Shown one piece after another: positions 32,726 through 44,600 of a stretch of DNA of 64,000 nt. The DNA lies in the NCBI GenBank assembly GCA_973895155.1, contig OZ316891.1, positions 23,684,001 through 23,748,000 on the forward strand. The letters are read 5' to 3'. Within the stretch, counting starts at the first letter, position 1; each line of letters starts with the position of its first letter. A program made the translations under genes and the position numbers. The notes under the pieces are model-generated. The model did not search any database and had not been told where the DNA came from. It saw nothing but the letters and a program-made list of their open reading frames with translations. This DNA is from Marsupella aquatica. Lineage: Eukaryota > Marchantiophyta.

Positions 32726-34864
32726 TTGGCTCGCCGCTGTAAGTTCTCCATCTTCCACGTGCTTTCCTCCAACTCCTCCTGCACTTCGTCCAGGTCCTTG
32801 CGCGCCTCTTCCAGCTCCTTCTGGGCTTCCTCCAATTCCTTGTGGGCTGCCTCCAACTCCTTCTTTAAGGTAGCCCTCTCCTCCTGGGTTGCTCTTAGCT
32901 CCTTGTTGAGCTCCGTTACGACCTCAGACTCCATTTTATTCATCTTGGCATAAGTCAAGTCGAGCTGGTCATCTTTCTCATGGAGGTCAGCCTTGAAGCT
33001 GGCCATCAGGGATGCAAGCTCCTGTTGCAGCATAATAATCGTCTGATAGGATTTCCCTAACTCGGCCTCCTTCTGCTCAAGGATATCCTTGAGCTCCCCC
33101 TTCAACGCCCTCTCCCTTCTCTGGGTCTCTGCCATGGCCCAGTTGTTGGCTGCTATGTGGGCCTCCTCTGCGTCCCTTAGCTCTCGCTTCCACTTCTCCC
33201 TCTCCTTGATTGCTTCGGCCAACTCTCCTTGGGTCCGAGTCAGTTTATTCTCGATAATCCAATTATCAGACTGTGCGGTATCCAATTGCCCCTGCATGAT
33301 GTTTAGCTCATGCCGCTTAATCCGCAGTTCATCTTGGGTTTTCTTGGCCGCCTTCAGGTCTTCTACCTCGGCTTCCCTTGCCCTAAGCCGACAAATGACC
33401 TCGTCCTTCTTGCTTCTTTCCAAAGCCACCGCTTCTTCTGATCGGCGCTTCTCCAACATCTCCCTCTGGAAAAAGGGTCCCTGCTCCAACTCCTCCTCAA
33501 AGATGCTGAGTGCAAGTTCCCCACACATCTCCCGTACTCCATGGCTCTGTCTTTAGTTGGGTGAGGAGGTACCCGTTGTAGTCCCAGCTTGGGTCTAGCC
33601 TCTCCGCCAGATAGACCTGTGCCTTGCCGATCTCTGCCCTTGGCAAGTTGCAATGCATGGACACCCGCAAGAAATTGATCATCTCTCCTATGTGCGGGTT
33701 GGTGCAAGTGTTTCGGAAGAAGCCATTCTTTGTTGATGGCCCTGGAAATGACCAGAACTCCTTGTCTAGCAAGGTCTTCCTAGTATCTACTTTGGTCTTA
33801 TTGCCCATCGGCAAGCCAAATACTTTGGCAATCACCCGAGGAGTGAGATAGAAATCCTTCCCATACACCCTTGTGGAATTGGTCTCGGGATCCCATGATC
33901 CCACGAATTCTAGTAAGTCTGAATCCGGCACCTTCGGCTTCAACCACGGCAACCTTACAAAGGCTTCCAAGCCGGATCCGGCCATGAAGCCCTGGTATTT
34001 CCAAGTTTGCATGGCCGTAAAGCATGCATCCTCTTCACGTGCAAAGTGTAATTGCACTTCCTTGGGGAGGGTCGCCGCCCAGCCTGTCCAGGTATCATCT
34101 CTTGTTGGAATGGCATTGATGGGGTTGACCTCCTCCTCTTCGGCTTCCGCCTGCCTCCTGCTTCCCTACTGTGCTGGTTTCCTAGGTGCCGCCAACCTTG
34201 TTCTTTTTGCAAGGGTGGCTTCTTTGTTGTTGTTCCCCTTCCTCTTCATAGTGGCTGCCGTGGATGTTTCTCCTAGCACGGTTGCCTTTGTCCACCCCTC
34301 CGTGCTACCTTTTAACTCCCAGTGTATGTCGTTGTAGCGTTTGATGGCTTCGCGGATGCCGATGATTATGTCCTTGCAAAACAAAAGGTCGTCTAGCTCG
34401 TCGCCAGTAGGTGTCCACAGGAATTCAGCCTTGATGAGTTCTCCTCCTAAGAAGGCAGACTTTTGCAGCTCCTGCAGTCAAGTGAGCTCTTGTCGTTCTC
34501 TAGCTGCTCTCTCTTCATCTTCATCTTTGTAGGTCCCAATGTACTCAGTTGCCCGTTCGAAAAGGCATCCCCAAAAATTAGCAGCTTGATTGACGTTGCT
34601 CATACCCTTCTTGCGTTGATTAGCCGGTATCTGCTCCACCCTGAGTGCTTGCCTAAGCAACTGACAGTAGTTGGCCTCCCGTAGTCGTCTGCTTAGTTCG
34701 TGCTTGCAAATGAGCCACCATTCCTTGCGGTCGGTCCTTACCCCCCTCATTGCCCGGTCTTCCTTCCCGTTGGTGACCCCTAGCCGTCGACACTTAGCGC
34801 GCCCTAACCCTAATCGTGTTCCCTCCCTCGGCGTCCTTACTTCCGGCCTTGGCTTGGGTTCCAT
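32726..34864 (-). pseudogene. LTR-encoded protein, decayed copy I
   Basis: Starts at the conserved ATG-GAA (34862-34864). The N-terminal extension and Trp-rich module are open until 34478, where a stop intervenes; the central domain (34057-33560) is then joined to the coiled coil (33528-32760) by a 1009-bp deletion that also shifts frame. The tail with the basic motif is lost at 32726. Confidence 0.85.
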
Positions 34865-34980
34865 AGTCACCCTTAATTGTTTATATTTTCCATATTTTTA
34901 TTACTATACTAAGGTGTTTCCAGGGTACACTCCTGATTTTACCATTTAACTGGCCTAGTGATTCCTGGCTAGGCATCACA
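32726..34980 (-). mobile_element. Family-1 giant LTR, copy I (3' LTR, truncated)
   Basis: Starts TGTGATGCC at 34980 directly after a polypurine tract and pol, so it is a 3' LTR. It is cut at 32726 by family-2 copy J and lacks 1009 bp internally (see the finding at 33541-33560). Confidence 0.85.
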
Positions 34981-37197
34981 TAGCTCCCCACTTAATTGTG
35001 AAGCGTCCTCGTGAACAACTTCATCCATATAGTATTTCTTGAGGCGGTCGTAATGAATGCAAACTGGGTATATTTCTCCAGTAATGTTGGCCAATTGCAT
35101 GGAGCCATTCATTTGGAGAACTTCATGTTTACCCTGAAGGGTCCTAACCAGCGAGTGTAAAGTTTACCTGGGAACCTACTATATCTACTATCATAAAGTA
35201 ATACAAGATCTCTTGGGTGAATACTAACTGGTTTCAACTTTTTATCATACTGTTGCTTCATGGTATTCTGTCTATATTCTACTCTCTTGGCTGAAATCAT
35301 TTTTGCCTCTTCTAAAGCTTCTAATCTATATTCTCGCTCTTTCAGGCTTTCCTCCTCTGAGACTCTTTCCTCAATTGTAACTTGAAATGTAGGTATCTCA
35401 AGTTGCATGGGTACCAGAGCTTCCTGCCCAAAGGTTAAGAAAAAGGGTTTATGACCAGTAGTGGATTTATAGGCTAAATTGTAAGCAAAAACAGTAGCAA
35501 ACAATTTATCATCCCAATCGATTTTGTTCTAAGCTACAGTCTTGTTTAATATTTTTCCTATAATCCCATTGGCTCGTTCTGTCAACCCATTTGCCTTTGG
35601 GTGGTAAGGAGTAGTAGACCTATGTCTAACCAAATACTGCTCATTTAAACGACTAATTATATCATTCAGAAAATGGGTTCCTCCATCACTAACTAAGTCT
35701 AGGGGTGCTCCATACCTGGTGAAGATCTGCTCATACATAAATCGAGCCGTAGTAATTGCATCATCCTTCATTGTCAGCCTGGCCTCCACCCACTTAGTTG
35801 CATAATCCGTGGCCAGGATTATGTACTTGTTCCTCCGAGGATGAGTTAATGGTTTTAGGGGTCCAATGTAATCAATACCCCACTTCTCAAATGGTGCCAG
35901 AGGTAGAATAGGATGCAGTGGATGTCTTGTAGACGCCCTTGGTCCTCCCGCTTGCTGACAAGGATTGCATTGTTTGATAAACTAATAGACATCCTTGTGT
36001 AAGGTGGGCCACCAGTAACCGATATTTAATATCTTTTTAGACGTGGCTACTGGAGCAAAATGTCCTCCGGCCTCCTCTCCATGCATAGCCAGTAAGACCG
36101 TTTTACCTCTCCCTTCTCCAACCACCTTTGAATAGTGCCGCTGATTCCATACCTGTGTAGTACACCCTGAATGTACTGATATTGTCTGACCTTCCGCAGA
36201 AAGACTGCGGCTTGTTCTCGGGTTAGCCCTGACTGTAATCTGGACGTACTGAGAAAGTGCAAAATCTCAGGGTACCATGTATCAGCTATTTCCACAACGA
36301 ATAGCTCCTCGTCGGGGAATCGATCATCGATGCAATCCGTGGCAGGTTCTCCTGTGATCCTTGAAAAGAAGTTGGCATTGGCGTGTAGCTTTCCCGGCTT
36401 GATTTTTAGCTTGTAGTCCAATTCCTGTAATAACAAAATCCATCTTGCTACCCTGCCTATAAGGTCCAGCTTATTTACTAGGTACTTCAAACTTTCATGA
36501 TCGGTATGAAAGATTACTTTGTACCCTAGCAAATAATGCCTAAACTTTTTACATGAATAAATGACTCCTAATGCTTCTCTTTTTGTGGTGGAGTAGTTCC
36601 GTTTGGCATCGGCAAGCTTGCAGCTTGCAAAGTATATGGGATGGTCCCTTCCTTTCTCATCCAACCGACTTAGTACTGAGCCGATACAGAAGCCTGAGAC
36701 ATCTACAAAGACATGAAAATCATTGTTCCAGTCTGGTGCTATCATGACTGGGGCCTCCACTAACTTTTGCTTTAATTCCACCACAGTTGTTACTCTTTCT
36801 GGTGTGGGTTCAAAGCCTGCGCCTGCCTTGAGCATGTTGGTTAATGGTAAAGCTAGCTTGGCAAAATCCTTGATGAACCGGCGATAATACCCAATGCACC
36901 CAGAGAAGGATCTCACATCCTTTATGTCTTAGGTTGCATGATATCAAGCCACACTGCTAGCTTACGCTTGTCAATCTCAATGCCCTTCTTTGATACCTTG
37001 TGACCTAGCAGCACACCTTCTGTTACTCCAAAGAAACATTTATCTGGGTGTAACTTGAGACCTACCTCTCTGCATCTCATGAAGGTCTTCCTTAGGTATT
37101 TAGCATGTGTTGATGCCTTCCCGAATACTGCAAAGTCATCAATGAAGATTTCCATGAACTTTCTCAAGTAATCATGGAAAATGTTCATCATTAATGG
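34969..37197 (-). pseudogene. Ty3/gypsy pol, 3' half (RT end, RNase H, integrase), element I
   Basis: Begins abruptly in RT at 37197 (F-I-D-D active-site segment near 37145) and continues through RNase H (36730-36350) and the integrase zinc region and DDE core (36050-35530) to the C-terminus. The last codons cross the polypurine tract, and the stop TAG lies in the LTR (34969-34971). Lesions: a 1-bp deletion near 36925, a second frameshift near 36095, TAG at 35982-35984 and 35529-35531 where element 1 has CAG, and a deletion/frameshift near 35140. Catalytic RNase H motif H-A-N-A-N has Asn where gypsy RNases H normally have Asp. Confidence 0.88.
34981..34996 (-). promoter_or_regulatory. Polypurine tract, element I
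   Basis: Minus-strand AATTAAGTGGGGAGCTA immediately before LTR start TGTGATGCC; identical in element 1 (45412-45428). It should prime plus-strand synthesis. Confidence 0.75.
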
Positions 37198-38030
37198 TGG
37201 ATTGCATGATTGAGGACTACCAAAGGAGGCAAAAAGTCTCCAGTCCTTTCACTAATCCAAAGGACTGTCAACGGCCAAGATTAGCACATCTAAAGTCAAA
37301 AAGGACTTAAACAAATCAAATGCGTATAAGATGCATTCATTAGTATTTCAGCTCCCGAGGTAACCCCTTTCTTGTTGCAACTATAATTTATGAGTGAAGG
37401 ACAATCGGTTCTCTAGGAGAGTGCTGGCGCTATTAGTTTTGCATGGAGGACTTTTCAAAAACAAGGAGTCAAAGTCCTTTGGGGAAACTCATTTTTTGTC
37501 CCGACATGTAATTTATAGTTGGACAACTAGTTCTATGGGAGAACGTCGTCGGCGCTACTAGTTTCGTAGGGAATTTTCAAAATCTAGGAGTGAGAGTCCT
37601 TCTCACTTAGGCGCGAGCTACAATTTGTTCAGAAAGTATCAAAGTCGAGCGCAAGGGTCCATACTTAGCCTCGTGAAGCACAAGATGGATGCCTCTGTGA
37701 GAATTCATTCAAGAGCAGTCGTGCGATGATGTGAGATTCAAGATGTTCTAATTTGTGTTGCCTTCAAAGCATGGGGAATAAGCTCATGCAAAAAGGAGGG
37801 TAGGGTTTACCTGAAGCTCTCCCAAACAGCCAATCAAGCTGCAGATTTAATTTGCGTCTGAAGCTTCGTGGATGACATTCAAATCCAAGCATGAGCAAGG
37901 GGAATGAGCGCAAAAAGGAGGGCAATGAAGCTACAAGTTTTATTAGGGTCTGAAGCATTGCTGATGATGACGGGAACTTTGGGAAAGAGTGCGAAGGAGG
38001 TCTGAAGAGGATCAAAGGGTTGAACATTGA
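37198..38030. other. Unclassified DNA with a diverged direct repeat
   Basis: No gene. Two diverged tandem units occupy about 37382-37500 and 37505-37620 (each with a gaca-ctagt-tctatgggaga-like and a GGCGCTA-TAGTTT block followed by CTTTTCAAAA / ATTTTCAAAA). Confidence 0.5.
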
Positions 38031-38693
38031 CTCAAATCACTCACTAGCAGCCATCACTTGGCAAATCGCAAATCCAAGTTGAAAAGACAAGAGCAAATAG
38101 CAAACGGTCAGCACATAGGTGGTCAACAGGCAGTTCCCACTGATGAAATGATTCATGAAACAAAACAACAGTGCAATCTCATGATGGAGATTGCTAAGCA
38201 GCAATGTCAAGATTTAGTGATTGATGGCAACCGAAGGCAAAGAGAGTTATTGGCTGCTGGGCAATCAGAGGCAATGAGAATTACTAGTGAGGTTCATGAA
38301 GCTGCCGCTGTGATGTTGCGTACAGCCCGAGAAGAAAGTGAAAATCTCAAGGAGGCTGCGCATTCATGCCATTTTGAGATTTTAGAGTCTAGGCGGAGGA
38401 CCCTAAGGGCAAGCATTCCAACACAGGTCAACGCCCACATTCGAATGCCAAGGCAGAGCACCCAAACTACTTGCACTCAAGTGCATGCAGCCCACCTTCA
38501 TCCACTAAATGAAGGTGAGCACGATAATTGTGGTTGTGATGACCAATTGCAGGAAGATTCCATTCTTGAGAAGAGGAGGAAGGATGCAGACAGGAAGAGA
38601 TTTGAGTACCAAAGGAGCAAGCGCTCTGTTCCAGAAGACGGTGTAACTCCCAACCGAAAGAGAAGGTGCATTACAATTGTTGTGGAAAGGTAA
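38031..38693 (+). CDS. Unrecognised ORF, possible exon or element remnant
   Basis: Open frame from 38031 to a stop at 38691-38693; the first in-frame ATG is at 38148. It encodes a polar, helix-rich protein (repeated Q-Q-C motifs near 38175-38215, a Glu/Arg-rich middle) with a basic C-terminus containing NRKRR. Composition and codon use look protein-like, but I recognise no domain and see no second copy. An AG just before the conserved-looking part (38050) could be a splice acceptor. It may be a host gene exon or a retroelement scrap. Confidence 0.4.
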   Translation, partial: LKSLTSSHHLANRKSKLKRQEQIANGQHIGGQQAVPTDEMIHETKQQCNLMMEIAKQQCQDLVIDGNRRQRELLAAGQSEAMRITSEVHEAAAVMLRTAREESENLKEAAHSCHFEILESRRRTLRASIPTQVNAHIRMPRQSTQTTCTQVHAAHLHPLNEGEHDNCGCDDQLQEDSILEKRRKDADRKRFEYQRSKRSVPEDGVTPNRKRRCITIVVER

Positions 38694-39829
38694 AAAGGAA
38701 CTACGGAGTGAAAGTGATCCATTTAAAAACATTTTAACCTTACTTGAAGCTTATTTAGGTTTATCTGTCACCCCTTAATCCATTCTAAGCCTCAAAGGAA
38801 TGTTATGGAAGAAAGCTAAGAAGTTTGAGTTTGGAAGGAAGAATCGTTTCAGACAAACAATCGCTTTCAAAGAAATCCGAAACAAATCGCTTTGGGAGGA
38901 AGCAGAAGAATCGCTTTGCAGAAAGACCGGCTGAAGAATCGCTTTGGAAGTTGGAAAATCGGTTTGGACTTTTGGCAGCAACTTTGACGGACGATTGCGG
39001 ATTGGTCCGATGTCGGTTTGAGGAGATATTTGGTGCGTTGGAAAGCTCTTTCCAAGGGCTATAAGGAGAATTTCAGTTTGGTTCCAAAAGACCAACTTCA
39101 GAATAACCCAAACCGATTCTCCAAGGTTTTTTGGCATATGTTACTTAAATCGTTTTCTATCTCTTTTCTGACCTCTTGAGCTTTCCAATGAGTTAGATAG
39201 AGTAGGATATAGAGGGACATAGTTTAGTGTACCTTTAGGAATTAGATATAGAGAGTCTTAGACTTATTTTACCTTTTAGGACCCTAAGTTTAGATGAGAA
39301 AAGGTTTTTAGGCTTCTAAAACCTTTTGGCATCTTAAACCTTTTGAGGGAGCCTTACAAGTGGACTCCCAAGATCATGATTCATTGTCTTTTCTTGGAAA
39401 TTAATCTTTGACCAGTTTTGGGTCTTTCTCTCAAGCCAATTTTGGGCATAGGAGGGAAGATTGAACTAGAGGAATTGTACCACACATTTGCACTTGAATC
39501 ATAACATTTATCACAAGTTCATGGATGAATGTCATAGAGTCATGGATTTATAAAGAAAAGCTTTGGATTCTAGGGAAAAGAGAATTGTAGTGAATCATTC
39601 AACGTAAAACCGATCTCTGTTGAGTATATGGAAGTTGATGAGGAATGAAAATTAAGATTACCTATTGATAAGAAGTAATCATTTATAAATTTGATGATAG
39701 ATTGAAATCCATTGAAATGTCATTGTAGAATCGTTTGTACCAGAAAGATAGTAAAGAAATCGCTTTGAGGTTTAAAAGCATTTAAACACCTGCATAATTC
39801 GTTTCACTTATTCCTTACGGGACCGAACC
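38694..39829. other. No gene seen; AATCGCTTT-rich segment
   Basis: Several dispersed copies of an (A)ATCGCTTTG(G) word between 38850 and 38960, and again near 39755. Otherwise AT-rich with no coding support. Confidence 0.4.
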
Positions 39830-40436
39830 TTGGTAATTAAGGACGAATTACATACATTTGAATTATTATCACTTACCACAATTGTGTTATCAGATATAGT
39901 TAGGTACATTTTGGAGAAGACCGCTACATTCAATGTAGGTGCGAGGGCAGTACTATCTGGTATCTGGTTGCACAAATACTTGAAGAAGTACCAGCCTACA
40001 AGACTAGGTTTGCCTAAAATGGATTGGGTTGTAGCTGCTGCATTATGTGATGTGAGGAAAACCTTGAGCATAGTGAAGCAAGGGAAGCGCAAAGACCATC
40101 TTGCTGCAAAGTACCAAGTTTGTCAGTACTTGTAGGAAAGACATGTGTAGATAGAAGGCAGCAGACCTCTCTAGCTCAAGCTTTGGGTATACAACGGTAA
40201 AATCTTCATAGGGCATCTAAGATCAGGATGCAGATTGATGAAGATCGTGAAAAAACTTATCCTATGGGGGAAAGAAAGGTACATCGAGATAAGATTTCTG
40301 ATGAAGTTCGAAAATAGGTGGAACACTTTTGGGAAACCCACACTCGGATTTCTCCATGTAAGAACAATGAAGCTAGATTGCGACTAGGGCGGAAAATGTA
40401 TAAAACACATCAAGTGCACTGGCTGGAGGATACACA
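39830..40436 (+). pseudogene. Unrecognised coding remnant with a splice-donor-like end
   Basis: An open frame at 39830-40135 (about 100 codons, with MDWVVAAALCDVRKTLSI near its end) is followed after stops/frameshifts by a second protein-like patch at about 40305-40436 (VEHFWETHTRISP, then a K-M-Y-K-T-H-Q-V-H-W-L-E-D-T-Q end). This patch finishes exactly at CAG|GTGAGA, a consensus splice donor. It is probably a decayed intron-containing gene or DNA transposon; the family was not recognised. Confidence 0.35.
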
Positions 40437-40988
40437 GGTGAGAAATTCTCCATGATTGATTTGCCACTTTTGATTTTAACTCATAATACGATCTGCAGAT
40501 GTTGAGAAGTAGTTTTCCTTCATGTGTGCTTTAGCCATTGTGCTCTGCTGTAACCGCCTAGTTTTTTCTTTAAGGTAGGATCTGAATAATTTTGTGAGAC
40601 CTGACGTCCTACATAGCCTAGCAGGAAGGACTCTGTTCCAGGAAAATTCCTTCAGGACTGACTATCTAGGCCTTCAGGAAGCACTGTTGAATCCTTGTCA
40701 AGTGAAATCTGGCATGAGAAACGAGTTGAGTCCTTGGCAAAGTACTATCTAGTTGTGGTGCGCCCCATGGCTCCCTAAACCCAAGAAACCCCCCAGCGCA
40801 AGCCGATTCCCGCAGGTTTCGCGCTTGAAGAGGCCATTTTCGTGGCTTAGCGGCATGGGATGCTGCTAACCTCCTCCTCTACTACTATTAACATTTTACA
40901 CACATATACTGGACAGATCCTTCATCGGGTCATGAGATACGTAGCCGGCCTAATCTAGGCCTTCCCTTGTCTTCCCCTCCTTCTGGTT

Positions 40989-41017
40989 AGGTATGTTTGG
41001 ATTCCGCCGCCGGAATG
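40989..41017 (-). promoter_or_regulatory. Conserved LTR core motif, element 1 3' LTR
   Basis: Minus-strand ATTCCGGCGGCGGAATCC then AAACATACCTA; identical in the 5' LTR piece (51851-51880). Confidence 0.5.
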
Positions 41018-41631
41018 ATCCCCAATAGGCTTGGTTAAGCCGCTAAGACCTCTCTCAGCTTGACACATCCAACTCTCACTCCCTTGCTTACTTTCCTTTG
41101 ATGTGGGCACTCTTCACACAAGTTAATGCGACACACAAATAGCAAAATGACTCATTCTGACTGAGTCATACCATGCACTTGCCATACAAACAGTACATCT
41201 CATACACAAGCTCTGCGAACTAAGCCGTGAGGCCAACTCTATTCAGCTCTTAGGCATGAGGAAACATGAATATATACAAGGGTCACTGTATGACTAACCG
41301 AGAGCTTCTCTTACTACTTGATCCCAGCCCGGCTGGTGCAACTAAAAACTTGCTAAGGAAGAGGCCCTTAGCTCCCCGCTGCCCAAGTATTTATCCTGAT
41401 AGTGGATCCGCCTAATTCTTTGCAGCGTAAGCCTAATCTACCTATGTACAGCGAGGCAGAAGTACAAGTGTTGCTCTTACCAGTGGAACCGCAATCCCAC
41501 TAAGCTAAGTGTCAGGGCCGCCTCCTGGTCCTGATCCTAATCCTAAACTTAGAGATCTGAGCCCGCCCTGCCCACTCACGCCTCCTCCCTCCATGTCCGC
41601 CCTCCTTGAAAGGAGCGGCCCTCCACCACCG

Positions 41632-44600
41632 TCATGGCAGCGGTGTCTGTTCCTCAGTGGACGCCCCCAACGTTTCCTCCTCAGCCACTGCCGTTGGCCC
41701 GTCTACTGACAGATTACCTGCCCTTGACCGAGTCAACTCTTCATCGGCCTGACTGGGTCCACCCCCGGCTTCGGCCTTGACATCGGTTTCGGCATCAGCT
41801 ACGGCTTCGGCCTTTGCCACGGCTTCGGCATCCCCTTCTTCTAGGGTAGTTGGATCCTCTGCCGTGACCCTGCCTGGGGTTGGTGCTGGGTTTACCTCCT
41901 CGGTCACCTCGGCCTGTGGAGCCGCAATACTCCTTGACCCAAAAGTTTTCCGCTTCTTCTTCTTCTCTGGTTCGGCAGCTGGTCCCTTCCCCTTCCCACT
42001 TACTTCCGGCACTGGTGCAAGTGGCGCGGCTTGTCCTTCAGCCAGTACCACTCCTGGTAGCTTGGTTGCCCCAAGTGGAGTTGGGCCTGATGAAGCCAAG
42101 CACTTAAATAATGCGGCTTGTTTCTTCAGCCGCTCCGTTTGGTTGTCGGCTCGTCGTTGTAAGTTCTCCAGCCTCCGCGTGCTTTCCTCCAACTCCTCCT
42201 GCACCTCATCCAGGTCCTTGCATGCCTCCTCCAGTTCTTTCTGGGATTCCTCCAGCTCCCTGTGGGCTTCCTTCAATTCCTTTTTCAAGGTAGCCCTCTC
42301 CTCCTGGGTTGCTCTTAGTTCTTTGTCAAGCTCCGTTACGACCACAGACTCCATCTTATTCATCTTGGCATAAGTCTGGTCGAGCTGGTCGTCGTTCTCC
42401 CGTAGGTCAGCCTTGAAGCTGGCCGTCAGGGATGCAAGCTCCTGCTGCAGCGCAATAATCCCTTGATAGGATTTCCCTAACTCGGCCTCCTTCTGCTCAA
42501 GGGCTCCGTGGATATCCTCGAGCTCCCCCTTCAACGCCCTTTCCCTTCTCTGGGTCTCTGCCATGGCCCGGTTGTTGGCTGTTATGTGGGCCTCCTCTGC
42601 ATCCCTCAGTTCTCGCTTCCACTTCTCCCGCTCTTTGATCGCATCGGCCAACTCTCCTTGGGTCCGCGTCAGTTTATTCTTGATAATCCGGTTATCTGAC
42701 TGTGCGGTATCTAACTGGCCCTGCATGATATTTAGCTCATGCCGCTTAATCCGCAGCTCATCTTGGGCTTTCCTGGCCGCCCTCAGGTCTTCGGTTTCGG
42801 CTTCCCTTGCCCTAAGCCGACGGATGACCTCGTCCTTCTTGCTTCTTTCCAAGGCCATCGCTTCTTCTAATTGGCGTTTCTCCAACATCTCCCTCTGGAA
42901 AAAGGGTCCCTGCTCCAACTCCTCCCCAAAGATGCTGAGCGCCAATTCCCCACACATCTCCCCGTACTCCATGGCTCTATCTTTAGCATAGGTGAAGGAA
43001 GTAGAAGTCATCGGCATTATCCATTGCGGCCTCTGCTCCCAAGCCGTCTTGCGTATTTCTTCTATGGTGGCAGGAGGGTTGCTTCTTTTTTTGGCAAGCT
43101 GCCTAATGTCCTCCGGCCAATCTCCTCCTGGTAAATCCTTCTCCCTAGCCAGGGCCGCTTCCTCATCCTCCCTAAGTCGCTCTTGAAATTCCTGTGCCGT
43201 CTGCTTTATGCCGTCAAAGCTCGGGGGAGCAATCTTTGGTGGGGGAGACTCGGGGCTACTCTGCTGGTTGGGGTCCCCTCGGACTACTCTTGGGAGCGTG
43301 GGGATGAAGCGACCACAAGTCCTTACTCCTGGAACATGATGATCCGACCCGTAGCCGGAGTCATCATTGCTATAGTCCACCACCTCCTCCTCGGCTTGGA
43401 CTACCGGCGTCTCCCGCCGTTCTCCTGGTTTTGTTGTGAACACGGCTTTACCTCTTATTGGTCTTGGTTCCTCCTCCGGCTCCCGTGTTGATCTCTTCTT
43501 CTCCTTGTCGTGGCCGGGAGCTACGGCCTGCTTCCCCTCGGCTTCGGGACTAGAGGCTCCTACATACATCCGGACTCCCGGCTTGGATTCCGGCCTGATT
43601 CTCTCCTTGACTCCAGTAAAGGGGTTTTCCTTTGTAAGCCGGTTTAGGCCAACCTCTGGAGCAGTGTTCTGTATTGTTGCCGTTGCCGTTGTCGTTGTTG
43701 TTCTCTTTTCTCTCTCCAGCAATTTCAGCAGGTTTTGCATGCCTGGTTGCTGCATCGGCAAGTCCTCCGTCCTTGGCCTAAACACCTGCTCGATTGTAGG
43801 ACTGTCGGGCGGGTTGGGTTTCTCCGTTGCCGGCCTCTATTCCGGAACCTCCTCGGGTGCCCTTGCCTGTAGGGGAAGTACCGGGGCAAAGGTCTTACTT
43901 TGGGCATACCGACACAATAGCGGCATGTGATAGCCAAGCCGGGACACGCTTCCCTTGCCGATCACCAGCTGTTCCTCCTTCAAGATCTTCTTTAGTTGAG
44001 TGAGGAGGTAACCGTTGTAGTCCCGGCTGGGGTCTGGCCTCTCTGCCAGATAGACCTGTGCCTTGCCGATCTCTGGTCTCGGCCAGTTGCAATGCATGGT
44101 CACCCGCAAGAAATCGATCATCTCACCTATATGCGGGTTGGTGCAGGTGTTATGGAAGAAGCCATTCTTTGTTGAAGGCCCTGGAAATGACCTAAACTCC
44201 GTGTCTGGCAAGGTCTTCCTGGTATCTACCTTGGTCTTATTGCCCATTGGCAAGCCAAACACTTCGGCAATCACCTGGGGAGTGAGATAGAAATCCTTCC
44301 CATACACCCATGTGGAATTGGTCTCGGACTCCCATGATCCCACGAATTCAAGGAAGTCTGAATTTGGTACCTCCGGCTTCAGCCACGGTAACCTTACGAA
44401 GGCCTCCAAGCCGGATCCGGCCATGAAGCCCTGATATTTCCGAGTCTGCATAGCCGTAAAGCATGCATCCTCCTCCCTTGCAAAGTGTAATTGGACCTCC
44501 TTGGGGAGGATCGCCGCCCAGCCTTTCCAGGTGTCATCTCTTGTTGGAACGGCGTTGATGGGGTCGACCTCCTCCTCCTCGGCTTCTCTCTCTCTCCTGC

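Noticed and set aside
40754-41424. A 671-677-bp repeat (TGCAAAG...CACCACA) in six copies taken at first as the LTR itself.
   Set aside because: Its inner edge has no polypurine tract or target duplication, whereas the unit starting TGTGATGCC has both. The 671-bp block is only the part of the LTR left in the truncated 5' LTR.
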